Shown here: positions 10,670 to 21,899 of the stretch, piece by piece
Layout: every line of letters begins with the position of its first letter
How positions within the stretch are numbered: position 1 is the stretch's first letter
Assembly (NCBI RefSeq): GCF_033118175.1
Contig: NC_083693.1
Location: 22,164,481 to 22,228,480 of the forward strand
Length of the DNA: 64,000 bases
Direction: 5' to 3'
Source: Dama dama
Lineage: Eukaryota; Chordata; Mammalia; Artiodactyla; Cervidae
Notes under the pieces: generated by a model
Seen by the model: the letters and a program-made list of their open reading frames with translations, nothing else
Databases searched by the model: none
What the model was told of the DNA's origin: nothing
Made by a program: the position numbers and the translations under genes

Positions 10670-11642
10670 CATTAATAATAGTGTACTGATTTTAATTTCT
10701 TAGTCTTGACAGATGAACCACAGTAACATAAGGTGCTAACATTAGTAGAAACTGGGTAGATGCTATAGACAATCTTTATGTTACCTTTGTAACATAAAAT
10801 ATTCTGAAAATGTTGTCATTCCTCCCCTCCCATTATTTAATTTTTAAAAATCCAATGAAAGTGTAAATGAAATAATTTTTATTTTTAAAAATGGAGGAAG
10901 GAACATATCTGTGTATTTATTTGCATAGACCATAAGTATCTCTAAAGAAAGAAAAAGCACACAAGAAACATTATTGGTTGTTTCTTCAACTGGGGAAGTG
11001 GGTCTTTAGAGGACAGAGTGTGAGAGATTTTTAATTAGGTACATCTTTATATTTTCAGTTTTGAATCATGTGAAAGTGTTCACTATTTAAAAATAAATTT
11101 AAAAAAAAATGCCTAGGTGTTGAATTGGTTGGCCAAAGGCTGTGTGTCTTTTAGGCTTTGATACCCACAGTCAGATCGCCTGTGGGATAATTTTCTCCTG
11201 AATTGATAAGAAAATAGCCCCAGGTTCATTTCCACTAGTTTCCTTAGTTCACAGTAACAGTCGTGTAATTCATTATTAATCTTCAACAGTTTCAATGCTT
11301 CTAGCAGCGTCTAATCTCAGAAATCTGAACCATACACAGCTCAGAGCAGCTCTGTCAGGGCACTCAGGTTGCAGAAATAGAATTCTCCTGGGAGGGAGTT
11401 ATGATTTGAGGACACCAAAGAGACTACTACTTCGTAGGATAAAGATCATCCACCCCTGTAGATGGCATTTGTCATTGACTAGCAACACCCACAGAGGAAA
11501 AGAATCACTCACCCTCTCCTGTGTTTCTGTGGACACAATGAACCTTATCTGCAGAAGCTCCAAATGGGAAGAGGTCAGTGGATGCACCCGACCTTGCAAT
11601 CAGCAGTCCTTCCTGCAGGAGATGGGAAGGCACATGGGTGCA
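10670..11642. other. Mostly single-copy, weak old LINE at left
   Basis: The left part (10860-11110) has a look common in old LINE tails (GTGGGTCTTTAGAGGACAG and a T-rich end). 11115-11640 has balanced composition. A 117-codon frame at 11295-11648 runs into the next SINE, has no motif, and competes with a minus frame. I do not call a gene. Confidence 0.45.
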
Positions 11643-11857
11643 TGCTAAGTCACTTCAGTCGTGTCCGACTCCTTGCGACCCTGTGGACTGTAGCCCCCAA
11701 GCTTCTCTGTCCATGGGATTCTCCAGGCAAGAACACTGGAGTGGGTTGTCATGCCCTCCTCCAGGAGATTTTCCCAACCTAGGGATTGAATCCGTGTGTC
11801 TTATGTCTCCTGCATTGGCAGGTGGGTTCTTCCCTATAGTGCCACCTGGGAAGCCCC
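11643..11857 (-). mobile_element. Bov-tA SINE
   Basis: Antisense copy from TGCTAAGTCACTTCAGTCGT to the reversed head ending CCACCTGGGAAGCCCC. Frames through it are SINE translation. Confidence 0.93.
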
Positions 11858-12072
11858 TTCTCAGTCAATAGGAAAATCATTTAGTAAACTTCCTGTGTCT
11901 GTGATACCAACTCATATTCGCATACACCTTAGAGAAAGGAAAGAGAAAAAGTACTGGTGGTTATCTTCTCCAGTGGTTTTATGATTCAGTCTCTAAATGT
12001 TCACTTTTGACACAGCCATTGGTAAGTTTCAAGTGCCAGAAAAGTGACTAAATAGCCTTTATATACCTTTCA

Positions 12073-12267
12073 GTGAAAGTGAAAGTCACTCAGCTGTGTC
12101 AGATTCTTTGCGACCCCATGGACTGTATAGTCCATGGAATTCTCCAGGCCAGAACAATGGAGTAGGTAGCCTTTCCCTTCTCCAGGGGATCTTCCCAATC
12201 CAGGGATCAAACCCGGTCTTCTGCATTGCAGGCAGATTCTTTACCAGCTGAACCACAAGGGAAGCCC
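12073..12267 (-). mobile_element. Bov-tA SINE
   Basis: Starts GTGAAAGTGAAAGTCACTCA and ends AACCACAAGGGAAGCCC. TATACCTTTCA on the left and TATATCTTTTA on the right look like a diverged TSD. Confidence 0.92.
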
Positions 12268-13001
12268 TTGTATATCTTTTACTTATCTCTAAAAATGGAA
12301 TATAAATGAGACAATTCTTTGCTGCTTATGAAGCAACCCAGACTTCAGTACTTCTTTTGGGAATTGATTGCATGCCCTCTGGGGGTTTTATTCAAAGGGA
12401 CCAGGGAACCATTCCTTCTATTCTAATAATATGTGTTTTAATGTGTTTCACCCTGCAGGGTGGCTGTCCATGGCTTCGCTGATTATATGTAGGCAAAATT
12501 CCAGGAAGAGTCCTTCATAAAGACTAGGATATGAATAACACCTCCTAGAGTTGTGGAAAATGACAGTCCTGCTACCTGTATGCATTGCTTGAAAATAGAC
12601 AGTGAAAGGATTATGAAAGATCGCCACCGCAGATGTCATATTTCCTTTTCCATAGATGACATGAATGGATGTTGCCTCCTAATACATCAAGCTCTTCCAA
12701 AGGCAAAAGCTGTCAGAGTGAGTGTCCATTGATCAGAAGCAAATAGCAAGGCACAGTGTGATTCAGTATATTTTTTAAAACTTTGATTTCTTTCAAAGAT
12801 TATATATATGTGTACTTCAAAAGCAATTTCTTAGTCTGCTTTCAGGATTCTTATCCAGGAGATACAAAACTACTATTTCACTTGTTAATTCACCATTACT
12901 GAAAAAAGAGAGTTACCTAACTAGTCACCAAAGGTTTTCAGTGATTGTGACAGAACACCCTTTGCCCAAATCATCCAGGGTACAAGCACTCCTATGTAGT
13001 T
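12268..13001. other. Single-copy-looking stretch
   Basis: About 730 bp with no recognised repeat and balanced composition between 12300 and 12760. A 63-codon minus frame has no motif. No splice-flanked exon is convincing. Confidence 0.45.
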
Positions 13002-13192
13002 GCTGTTGTTCAGTTGCTAAGCTGAGTCCGACTCCTTGCTGCCTGTGGATTGCAGTGTGCCAGGCTTCCCCATCCTTCACTCTCTCCCGGAGTTTGCTCA
13101 GACTCATGTTCATTGAGTCAGTGATACCATCCAACCATCTCCTTCTCTGCTGCTCCTCTCCCCCTGCTCTCAATCTTTCCCAGCACTGGGGG
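13002..13192 (-). mobile_element. BovB LINE 3' end, short
   Basis: Antisense end from GCTGTTGTTCAGTTGCTAAG to ATCTTTCCCAGCACTGGGGG. Only about 190 bp remains. Confidence 0.82.
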
Positions 13193-13723
13193 TGTTTCCC
13201 ATGTAGCAGAGGAATAGATGTAGCCAAGGGTGAATGTAGAAGGTAGGTTGCAACTTGCCAAGGGAACCAGCATCTCTTTGGGTTGTACTTGGAGGAGTGT
13301 TTATAGAAGGAGGAACTTTTAAAAGGATATATAAGATTGAAAGGGATACAGAGAGAAGAGAGAAGCAGAACATATATAGAGAGAATAGAAGATCTTTTTA
13401 GAGAAAGTCCAGAATAGAGTTGAACTAGCAAAATCTCCAGGGATCATCAGACTACCTGTGAAGTTATGAACTTAGCCTGAATCCAAAGCAGGACTTGAAA
13501 GGAAAAAAAAAAAAGGACCCTGTGTTCTTTGACACAAGTGAAAAAGACAGGTTCTAGCTAACTTGGGCTAAAAAGTAATGAATAAAAGACTACTGGGCAA
13601 GGAGGGAGGCTATAAGACCAGGCTTGGAAGATGGGCAGGAAGCCTGGATATCAGAGCAGTGTCAAGGGGACATACAAGAGGGAGCCTTGCTCGAATAATA
13701 TTACCAACACAACTGACCTGGTC
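13193..13723. other. Unassigned stretch left of the solo LTR
   Basis: Purine-rich, with a poly(A) near 13502-13514. It may belong with the sequence right of the LTR (from 14451), because the LTR interrupts what was continuous DNA. No gene seen. Confidence 0.4.
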
Positions 13724-14450
13724 ATTAAGTGTTGGTCCTTTAATGGACCAGAACCTGGTGGTCTGGAGTCAATGATAAGAAAGTAAGAGAGAGAAAGAGG
13801 CTGATTGCGCTTGTTGATCCTTTAATGGACCAGAACCTGGTGGTTCCGAGAGTAAGAGAGAGAAAGAGGCTGATATCCCTTGGTTTATGCGGAAAGCCAA
13901 TAGAGCCCTGTTCTTAGGCACCAGGCGTCCTCTCGAGTGGGTGAAGGCACAGTGCGCCTTCTCGAGTGGGTCTTAGAAGCCCAGGCAAGAAAGTGAGCTC
14001 AGCGGTCCTCCGCGCTCCAAGGAATTAGCCAGAAATAGAGAGAGAGAGAAAGACAGAAAGAAGGAATAGAAAGAAAGAAACAAAGACATGGGGACCAAAG
14101 CTCTGATGGAGCAAAGGTGTTTTAATCAACATGGCGTGGGCATACATACTGTCTTACAAGGTGGTTATTCTCAGCAAAGACAAAGATTAAAATTCCAGAC
14201 TTACAAAACATAAGATGATCCCTATCAAAGAGAGAGAGTTGCAAACAATCACCTTTTACCATTTGGCTCATAAAAAGGAAGAGGGTACTTATCACTGTAA
14301 CGAGAAATGCCTGGATTCCTCAGCCCCAGGAAAGGCATGCCTCTCCTCTTAATTCCTGAATATTCAGGAATCAATAAGGGCCAGAGGGCTCCTGACAGAT
14401 CCAAAGCAGCACACAGGAAGCCTCTTGTTAAATGCTTCCTGACAATTAAG
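13724..14450 (-). mobile_element. Solo LTR of an endogenous retrovirus, with 6-bp TSD
   Basis: A 715-bp unit (13730-14444) begins TG and ends CA. ATTAAG is repeated exactly at 13724-13729 and 14445-14450. No primer-binding site or internal retroviral coding sequence lies on either side, so it is a solo LTR. The 6-bp TSD suggests a class II (ERVK-like) element, by inference. Minus orientation is favoured by an ATTAAA signal (14121-14126, complement), a pyrimidine-rich stretch after it on that strand, and resemblance to ruminant ERVK LTRs. It contains an 82-bp tandem duplication at 13730-13877. Confidence 0.8.
13730..13877. repeat. 82-bp tandem duplication inside the LTR
   Basis: TCCTTTAATGGACCAGAACC recurs at the start of both units, and AGAGAGAAAGAGGCTGAT recurs at their ends. 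Units start at 13730 and 13812. The second copy lacks some 15 bases in its middle. On the favoured minus orientation this lies at the very 3' end of U5. Confidence 0.85.
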
Positions 14451-16487
14451 GGCTTCCAGGTCTTCACACTTGATACTAACACTTGTACTATGAATATCTG
14501 GCCAACAATTCCCATGTTTTTGTGTCAGTCATTTAAGAATCTTGTCCCAGGTGGAAGCATCCAATTGGTGAACTGGATGATGTGCCCATATTCTGGTTGC
14601 CAGGTGACAGCGCAAGATAGAAACTGGCTCCTTGTTTGGATAACTTTAGGGAAAGGCAAGGCTCTGCCTCCCATCAAGACAGTCTGTCAGGGTGAGGAAT
14701 TATCTTGAATAGGAGAGATGCTGGTTGTTAGAGAGCCAAAACAAACACATCAGTAAGCAGACTAATGCCTATAAAGACTTCATCACTTTGTAGAAGAAGA
14801 GGAGATATGGGCATGGAGGATAGGAAAGAGTTAAAGGAAGAGAAATGGAAAGGAGAAATATGAAAAACCTAGACCAGAGGAACGAATTGGGATGATGACT
14901 TACAGATATTATAAGCTGCTCAGAACAGAGGTAAAATTGAAACTTAATCAAAGGATGTCTTGTCTTGGACTCTACCCAGGTACCCAAAAGCTGAGTCTAG
15001 AACAGGGCTTGCATGTATTTAGTTCATTTGAAGAACAGGCTAGAGAAGTATATTGGTGACCTGGGAAGAGTAAAAGAGAGGAGGAGGGAAAAAGGTATAG
15101 ACTTGATGGATCTTTGCTGTGGGCAGCTAGGCTCACTCCCACGTACACCTTCCGAGGAGCTATGTAGAACGGGTCATCTGAGCTGTGTAGAGCAGTCATC
15201 TACCTGCTCCAATCTCCCATTGGCTAAGACCACCCTATGGACACCAACTGCTTGCATTTATGAATTCTGGAAGCTTCCTGTTAGAATCCCATAATGCAGA
15301 GGGTAGAAAGCAAAACACATAGGGTAGAACTGAACTAGGATTCTGCAATCAGAATATTTTATGGCAGCAGAAAGCAATCCAGAAAAGTAGCAGTGATCAC
15401 CAGGTTGAGCTGTTCCTCTGTTGGCTACTTTTTAAAGGCAGAACCCATTAAATCACTGTAATAGAGAGGGGAATAAAAGATCTTGGCTTCTAGAACTTTC
15501 TAAGGTAGACTGTGGCCCCTCTGGTCATCATGGGCACCAGATACATTTTTAGATGAGATAATCCCATTCTGACTTCACAAAATCAAACATGGGAAGACAT
15601 AAAGCCAATATAGTCCATCTCTAGGGAAGGAGACCATGGAATCTACATAGAGCCTCGTTTGGAGGCTGGGGCTCTTTTTTTGTAAGCAAACCTCAGCTGC
15701 AAGCATATTTGTAAATGGTCCTGGCAGTGAAGACACTGCACACGTAGGTAGAACAATAAAGAAGGAGATCATTAGCAAATCCATTAAGGAGACTGTGTAG
15801 AAAGGATTAGAGATGGAGGTGGATGATACAGGAGACATGGGTCCTTTAATGCAGAGAGAGAAGGGCTTCAAAAATCAGTCAGATATTAGGTGCAACTGGC
15901 TTCTTGGAGGCGTGGAATCATCTGGTCTCCGAGGAGTCCTTTCCTCTGTCCACTTGATGCCATCAGGTGCATGCAGCCCCTCCCACTGCCAGCATGGCCT
16001 TTTGCTGTCTTTCATTCCTAGACACTCAGATGAGAAAGGTGGAACACAGTGAATGATTCAACAACTCCAAGGACCCAGCAGGATCTGACAGTTGGCTAGC
16101 TTCTGAGAGAGAGATTGCCCCTTCTTTTGTACTGTTTATACTCTCTAAATAACCCTAAACCTAAAAAACCCTTCTCTCTAAAACATAGGTAGGAATCTTT
16201 CCAGACTGCACTGTGTAGGACTGTCTAAACAACCTGCACAATGCTGGTCTCAAAGCTAGTTTTTTCCCAGTGACTTGGATTACTGTTGCAGACTTTTTCC
16301 TTACTTGGTGAATTCTTCTCCACAAGTCTCTGCAAACCGATAGATCTTACCAAGCAAATCCCCAGACAAAGCTCAAAACTGTAAGTTTCCAGAGGGAATG
16401 CCTAGTAGCAAACCACCAATGGGATCCATGTTGCACAAAGAGTGCTTCATCCTGTGAATACACTCACTTTACATGAGCCTTACTTTT
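14451..16487. other. Two-kilobase unassigned stretch
   Basis: No ruminant SINE or LINE is recognised. Composition is balanced, with GA-rich patches at 14795-14860 and 15060-15095. Frames of 60-133 codons occur on both strands with no motif. It could be an old, unrecognised repeat (for example an LTR-element interior) or single-copy DNA. Confidence 0.4.
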
Positions 16488-16626
16488 CTAAAATACTTTT
16501 TATTTGGTATTGGATTATAGCTGATTAATAAACAATGTTGCCATAGTTTCAGATGAACAATGAAGGGACTCAGCCATACATACACAAGTATTCATTCTCC
16601 CCCAAACTACCCTCCCATCCAATATA
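16488..16626 (-). mobile_element. L1_BT-like 3'UTR fragment, antisense
   Basis: Reads GCTGATTAATAAACAATG, AGTTTCAGATGAACAATG, AAGGGACTCAGCCATACATA and TTCATTCTCCCCCAAACT, the reverse of the ruminant L1 tail. AGCCTTACTTTT at 16476-16487 and AGCCTTATTTTT at 16627-16638 form a likely TSD with one mismatch. Confidence 0.82.
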
Positions 16627-16638
16627 AGCCTTATTTTT

Positions 16639-17184
16639 TAAATAAGGAGAGGAGGGGAAATGTATTTAGGATTTAAATGGTAGTGCAGTGATTCCTCTCA
16701 GCATGAATTGAATGGCAAAAACCAGGTGTCTAGTCTCTGAGCTAATGCACCTGACTGCTCTGTTGCTACAAAGGAGCAGGGGAAGGGGGAAAGGAAGGAC
16801 AGGAAGGAGAAAGAAAATATCTGAAAGAAACATAACTGAACAAGCTTCCCTTTCCTCTACTTTTGCTCAAAAGAATAGAGTTCATGAAGGGTAACCTTAT
16901 TCCTTCACAAACCAAAATGCAGTTGTTTCTTCAAGACTGTTCAGATCTCAGAACAGCATGCTCTTCAGTGACACTTTGCTAAAAGAGCCCTTTGATGGGC
17001 AGTAGACCTGCTGACGGGCAGCGTGCATTATGCACCAGGTCTGGTAAGAGCCCAATCATCCATTCTGTTGTTAATAGCCTGTAAGTTGTTGCTTTTGACA
17101 TGAACATTTAACATCAGCAAGAAGGGAGTTCAAGGAAGGAGGAGGGCACAAAATTTGCAATAACAGGGCCGAAACAGGGCAGCG
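16639..17184. other. Single-copy-looking stretch
   Basis: A G/A-rich patch at 16772-16822 lies within otherwise ordinary DNA. The 60-codon frame at 16712-16894 is Arg/Lys-rich because of that patch. No gene called. Confidence 0.45.
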
Positions 17185-17815
17185 ACGGAGATGCAAACAT
17201 AGAGAACAGGCTTGTGGATGCAGTGGGGAAGGAGAGGGTGGGATGAATTGAGAGAGCAGCATGGAAACACACTCATTAACATGTGTAAAACTAGATGGAA
17301 ATTCGCTGAATGCCACAGGGAGCTCAAACCCAGTGCTCTGTGACAACCTAGAGGGGTGGGAGGGAGGATCAAGGGGGAAAGTGAAGGTCGCTCAGTTGTG
17401 TTTGACACTTTGTTACCCCCTGGACTATACAGTCCATGGAATTCTCCAGGACAGAAAGTACTAGAGTGGGTAGCCTTTCCCTTCTCCAGGGGATCTCCCC
17501 AACCCAGGGATCAAACCCAGGTCTCCCTCTTTGCAGGTGGATTCTTTATCAGATGAACCACAAGGGAAGCCCAAGAATACTGGAGTGGGTAGCCTATCCC
17601 TTCTCCAGTGGATCTTCCTGACCCAGGAATTGAACTGGGGTCTCCTGCATTGCAGGCAGGTTCTTTACCAACTGAGCTATCAGGGAAGTGGGAGGAGACA
17701 TACATATAACTGTGGCTGATTCATGTTGATGTATGACAGAAGTCAACACAATATTGTAAAGCCATTATCCTCCAAATAAAAATAAATAAATTAAAAAATT
17801 AAAAACAGAAACAGT
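17185..17815 (+). mobile_element. L1_BT-like 3' end split by a two-headed SINE
   Basis: Left part 17185-17380: CATAGAGAACAGGCTTGTGG, GGGAAGGAGAGGGTGGGATG and GTGCTCTGTGACAACCTAGA. Right part 17689-17815: GGCTGATTCATGTTGATG, CAATATTGTAAAGCC and an A-rich end. The phrases are in normal L1 order, with the SINE at 17381-17688 inside. Confidence 0.85.
17381..17688 (-). mobile_element. Two-headed Bov-tA SINE
   Basis: On the plus strand: body (GTGAAGGTCGCTCAGTTGTG), first reversed head ending CCACAAGGGAAGCCC near 17571, a short joint AAGAATACTGGAGTGGGTAG, then a second reversed head ending CTATCAGGGAAG. Same design as the copies near 8954, 46763 and 52305. Confidence 0.88.
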
Positions 17816-18005
17816 TTGGAACTTACCATGGTAGCTGGAAGCTGCTGCTACAAAGGCAGCTTCTCAAACTAAAGCTCAAGGCAGATTAAGTGAGTGGTAT
17901 CTTTGAATGACTGAAGAGAGAGTCAGTCATCGCTATAATAGAAAATGAGGGTATATCTTATTGTGATGCTTCCTGGGGGAAAAGGTACAAAGACCACCCT
18001 AGTTT

Positions 18006-18047
<42 letters not shown>

Positions 18048-18357
18048 TCCTCTATCCCTCTAGCATCCCTGGAGCTTCTCAAGAGCAGACTGTCTTTCCT
18101 TTGGAGTTTCCCCATAACCTCCAGCATCTTATTCGTGGTGTTCAATAGAAAGCAGAAAGGGACCATCTGGTTTTGCTTCAGAGTCATTGCTGGCCAGTCT
18201 GTCTCAAAAAAGGTGCTCCTGAGTCTCAGTTTCCACTTCTGGCCCAGGGGATAGATAATGCTGACCTCTCGAGATGACCATGAGAATGAATGAGAAGAAG
18301 TAGGTAAAACTTCTGATATCATGCTCAGAATGCATTTGGTTCTTAGTAAATGTTAGT
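17816..18357. other. Single-copy-looking stretch with a TC tract
   Basis: Contains the (TC)17 tract at 18009-18043. Frames on both strands run through the tract, so I do not accept a gene. Confidence 0.45.
18009..18043. repeat. (TC)17 microsatellite
   Basis: An uninterrupted TC dinucleotide run of 35 bases on the plus strand, which is a GA run on the minus strand. Confidence 0.98.
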
Positions 18358-18557
18358 ATGCCCTGGTGGCCCAGAAGTAAAGAATCTGCCTGCAATCCAG
18401 GAGACCTGGGTTTGACCCCTGGGTTGAGAAGAACCCCTGGGGAAGGAAAAGACAACCCACTCCAGTATTCTTGCCTGGGAAATCTCATGGACAGAGGAGC
18501 CTGGCAGAGCTCAGTCCATGGGGTCACTGAAGAGTCAGACACAATTTAACAACAAGA
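18358..18557 (+). mobile_element. Bov-tA SINE
   Basis: Sense copy: CCCTGGTGGCCCAGAAGTAA head, body GTATTCTTGCCTGGGAAATC, tail GTCAGACACAATTTAACAAC. Confidence 0.92.
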
Positions 18558-18621
18558 ACTCTCTTTCCCCTTTCCCCTCATCTGCAAGTACACCTGTCTT
18601 GGAGGCTGATGGTGATGGTTG

Positions 18622-18835
18622 TGCTAAGCCATTCAGCCATGTCCGACTCTTTGCAACACTATGGACTGTAGCTCGCCAGGCTCCTCTGTCCATGGGATTT
18701 CCCAACAAGAATACTGGAGTGGGTTGCCTTACCCTCTTCCAGGGGATCTTTCTGACTCAGGGATCAAACCAGGGTCTCTTACATCTCCTGCATTGGCAGG
18801 TGGATTCTTTATCACTAGCAGCACCTGGGAAGCCT
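18622..18835 (-). mobile_element. Bov-tA SINE
   Basis: Antisense copy from TGCTAAGCCATTCAGCCATG to a reversed head ending AGCACCTGGGAAGCC. It lies 64 bp after a sense copy, so the two form an inverted pair. Confidence 0.92.
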
Positions 18836-19596
18836 GGTGAAGGAGGAGATGATGTTTCAGAGAGAAGCACAGGGTTTTGTCTATGTTGAGTAAGTTTTTT
18901 TTTTTTTTTTTCAAGATAGTCTAGATCTTTGTTAGGAAAAGAGTTTTCTATATTTATTTCTCTAAAAATGGAAAAAGTCCATGACTGGAAATATGAAATT
19001 AACATGTGGCATACAAAGTCCTGGGGAAAAAACAAAGAGGTGAGCAGCATTTCCTGGGCATCACCCACCTGCATACAGTTTTAAGGGATTCACTCATGTT
19101 TCCCTGGAAGGTGGCTCCTTCCGGGTCTTTCTTGAGAAACTGACTTTCAACATAAATTTTCCATCCCTGTCAACCTCCTAAAGTCACCAACTCAGATAAT
19201 GATGCTCTTCCCTTGTTTTTTGCCAGATGGGAGACAAGACGTTTCCAAGAAGGTGAGATATTTTCTTCCCAACTCCATTGTCTCCTGGATGTAGAACAGG
19301 GATGCTCACATTCTGAGTCTCAAAGGGACCCTCAGGAAAAGTGTTTTATCTTAGTCTCCTGTCCTCCTTGCCTCCCTCCAAACAGCAACCTCAATGCAAG
19401 GAGGTCTTGCAGGGCTCCCCACTGCCCAGCACGGCCCTGCCCCCAATCTTTGTCCTCAGGCACCTATGAATGAAACCCTCCTCAGGGCCCCCTCTTTCCA
19501 CCTTAGGCAAAGAAATCCAAATCCATGCAAAGAGTGCCTACAGCTTAGCAGTGCCGGCAGCTCACAAATGTCTGAACACTCTTCTGCTGCAACTGC

Positions 19597-19597
<1 letters not shown>
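18836..19597. other. Single-copy stretch with poly(T)
   Basis: T17 at 18895-18911, then ordinary DNA that becomes GC-richer from 19330. A 26-base segment at 19227-19252 is framed by splice-site-like words (see findings). No gene called. Confidence 0.45.
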
Positions 19598-19651
<54 letters not shown>

Positions 19652-19875
19652 ACATGCACACACACACACACACACACAAACACACATACACACACATACA
19701 CAAACACACACACGCACATACACACATACACAAACACACACATACACAAATACACACACATACACACAAACACACACACATACACACACACACATACACA
19801 CACATACACAAACATACACATACACACATACACAAACACACATACATGCACACACATACACATACACACACACAC
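19598..19875. repeat. Long interrupted (CA)n microsatellite
   Basis: 278 bp of AC dinucleotides. It is pure at the left (19598-19643) and then broken by CAAA and CATA units in a loosely periodic way. Frames of 80-160 codons across it (Thr-His or Val-Cys repeats) are artefacts. Confidence 0.98.
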
Positions 19876-20045
19876 TGCAATTTAAACCCAAAAGGTAAAA
19901 ACTGATTTGCACTCACACAGGGAGACTCTTCCTGTTACTCCTCCTCACCTTCCTTTACTCTTAAAAAGTAACTCAAGTGAAGAGTCTCTCTCCTCCCTTG
20001 CAATGAAGTCTGAAGCCATTTTACATAAGGCAAAGTTAACTCTAT

Positions 20046-20642
20046 AGAATCTACCCATCAGCAGACGAATGGATAAAAAAGCTGTGGTACATATACACAA
20101 TGGGATATTACTCAGCCATTAAAAAGAATTCATTTGAATCAGTTCTAATGAGGTGGATGAAACTGGAGCCCATTATACAGAGTGAAGTAAGCCAGAAAGA
20201 TAAAGACCAATGCATTATACTAACGCATATATATGGAATTTAGAAAGATGGTAATGATAACCCTATATACAAGACAGAAAAAGAGATACAGATGTATAGA
20301 ACAGACTTTTGGACTCTATGGGAGAAGGCGAGGGTGGGAGGATCTGAGAGAACAGCATCGAAACATGTATATTATCAAGTGTGAAACAGATCGCCAGTCC
20401 AGGTTGGATGTATGAGACAAGTGCTCGGGGCTGGTGCGCTGGGAGGACCCAGAGGGATGGGATGGGGAGGGAGGTGGGAGGGGGGTTCAGGAGGGGAACA
20501 CATGTAAATCCATGGCTGATTCATGTCAATGTATGGCAAAAACCACTACAATATTGTAAAGTAATTAGCCTCCAACTAATAAAAATAATTGGGAAAAAAA
20601 TAAAATAAAATGTGTAACTTCCCATTAAAAAAAAAGAATCTA
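20046..20642 (+). mobile_element. L1_BT 3' end with TSD and double A-tail
   Basis: AGAATCTA is repeated at 20046-20053 and 20635-20642. Between them lies a 5'-truncated ruminant L1 end: CAGCAGACGAATGGATAAA, CTCAGCCATTAAAAAGAA, CTAATGAGGTGGATGAAACT and AACAGACTTTTGGACTCTAT, then AATATTGTAAAGTAATTAGC. Its A-rich tail is followed by about 16 extra bases (20611-20626) and a second A-run before the TSD. Confidence 0.9.
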
Positions 20643-21570
20643 ATTTAGTTTCAAAGCAAGAGCTCCTTAGCTCTTTTTCCTTATTGTTGGCTTCCCAGAT
20701 GCTTCCCATGTGTGGATGCTTCCCTTGAAATGATTCCATCCAGTGACTCGAATTCAGGGAGTAGTTGTGACCTGTCCAATGGGAACAGCCCGGATTTGCA
20801 GTGTAGACAGTCAATCTGCTCCTTTCAATCTACTTTTTTTTTCCCCCAGCTAAATCAAGCAAAAGCAGACTTGGTGCCCATTTGACTCAAAATGCTTCCA
20901 TGTCGTGGACCTAGCAACCAAACTTAACTGGAGCTGAACAGCCCCCTGTGGAGAAAAACCCAAAGGAAATTCAGAAAGCAAAAATCATAGGATTTATATT
21001 CATTTGCTTAATCACCACTCCTAGCTCCTTGATGCATGAAAGTAATAGACACCTCATTGTATTCCTGTCTCTATTGATATTCACAGCTTTATCTCGCTCT
21101 TCACCCGCATCACATTTCAGCTCACAGTTTCTTCCCTGGCGGTACCTGCCCTGTGAGAAGGTCTCTCCCTGGTCCCCCTGAAGGTTGCATCAGATCATTT
21201 AAATGAAGAAAGCCCCATGAAATGAAATTAAGGGCTGCGTTCTGCACATTTATTTTTTTTCCCTCCAAACAGGTCACATTTTGCTCTTTATGACACCTTC
21301 AGTTTCAGTAAATGGAAGATAAATATTTCTTTTTTAAAAAAGGAGGAGTCTTAATAGGCCTTTTAGAGGGCAAAACTGCCTCTGGGAAGCTTCTATAATA
21401 AAAATAATAGAATAACAGAGATCCAAGATGAGAAAGATAAATGTGCTTACTTGGCCCTCTGTCTGAAGCAAAATGCTATTTAATTCCTTCAGATTCTCAA
21501 ATGTTGCAGCCTGTGTCCTTGCTTTTCATAGATTTCTCAATTAACTAGTGAAGATATATTAAAAAATCAT
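20643..21570. other. Single-copy stretch, no SINEs
   Basis: About 930 bp with balanced composition. It includes two acceptor-like tracts (TTTTTTTTTCCCCCAG ending near 20849, and CCCTCCAAACAG ending near 21272), but no exon bounded on both sides is convincing. Confidence 0.45.
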
Positions 21571-21855
21571 ATTTTTATTGTGGTAAAATATACATCACAT
21601 AAAATTTATTTTAACCATTTTAAGTGTACAATTGAACAGCATCAAGTACCTTCACACTGTGTTGCAAAATATCATCTCCAGACATTTTTTACCTTCCCCA
21701 GTTAAGACTTTGAACCCATTAAACAACAACTCCTCATTTCTCCCCTCCCCTGCCCCTCTCAGCCACCAATACATTTTCTGTTTCTATAAATGTGACTATT
21801 CTAGGTACTGCATTTAAGTGTAATTATACAGTATTTGTCTTTTTGCATGTCTGTC
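21571..21855 (-). mobile_element. L1M 3'UTR fragment, antisense
   Basis: Reads ATTTTTATTGTGGTAAAATA, ACATCACATAAAATTTATTT, TTTTAAGTGTACAATTGAAC, CCCATTAAACAACAACTCC and ATACAGTATTTGTCTTTTTG, a well-known antisense L1 3' pattern in mammals. Confidence 0.82.
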
Positions 21856-21899
21856 TTAATTGAAACATCACAGTTTTTAACTTGAGGGCAACAAAGATA

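Noticed and set aside
11295..11648. 117-codon frame as a gene
   Set aside because: No motif, competes with a minus frame, and its end runs into a SINE.
12925..13431. 168-codon minus-strand frame
   Set aside because: Its middle is BovB 3' end; the rest has no motif.
13724..14450. Full provirus
   Set aside because: Only one LTR is present, bounded on both sides by the TSD, with no interior.
19394..19916. Thr/His-rich and Val/Cys-rich frames of 80-160 codons
   Set aside because: They are translations of the CA microsatellite.
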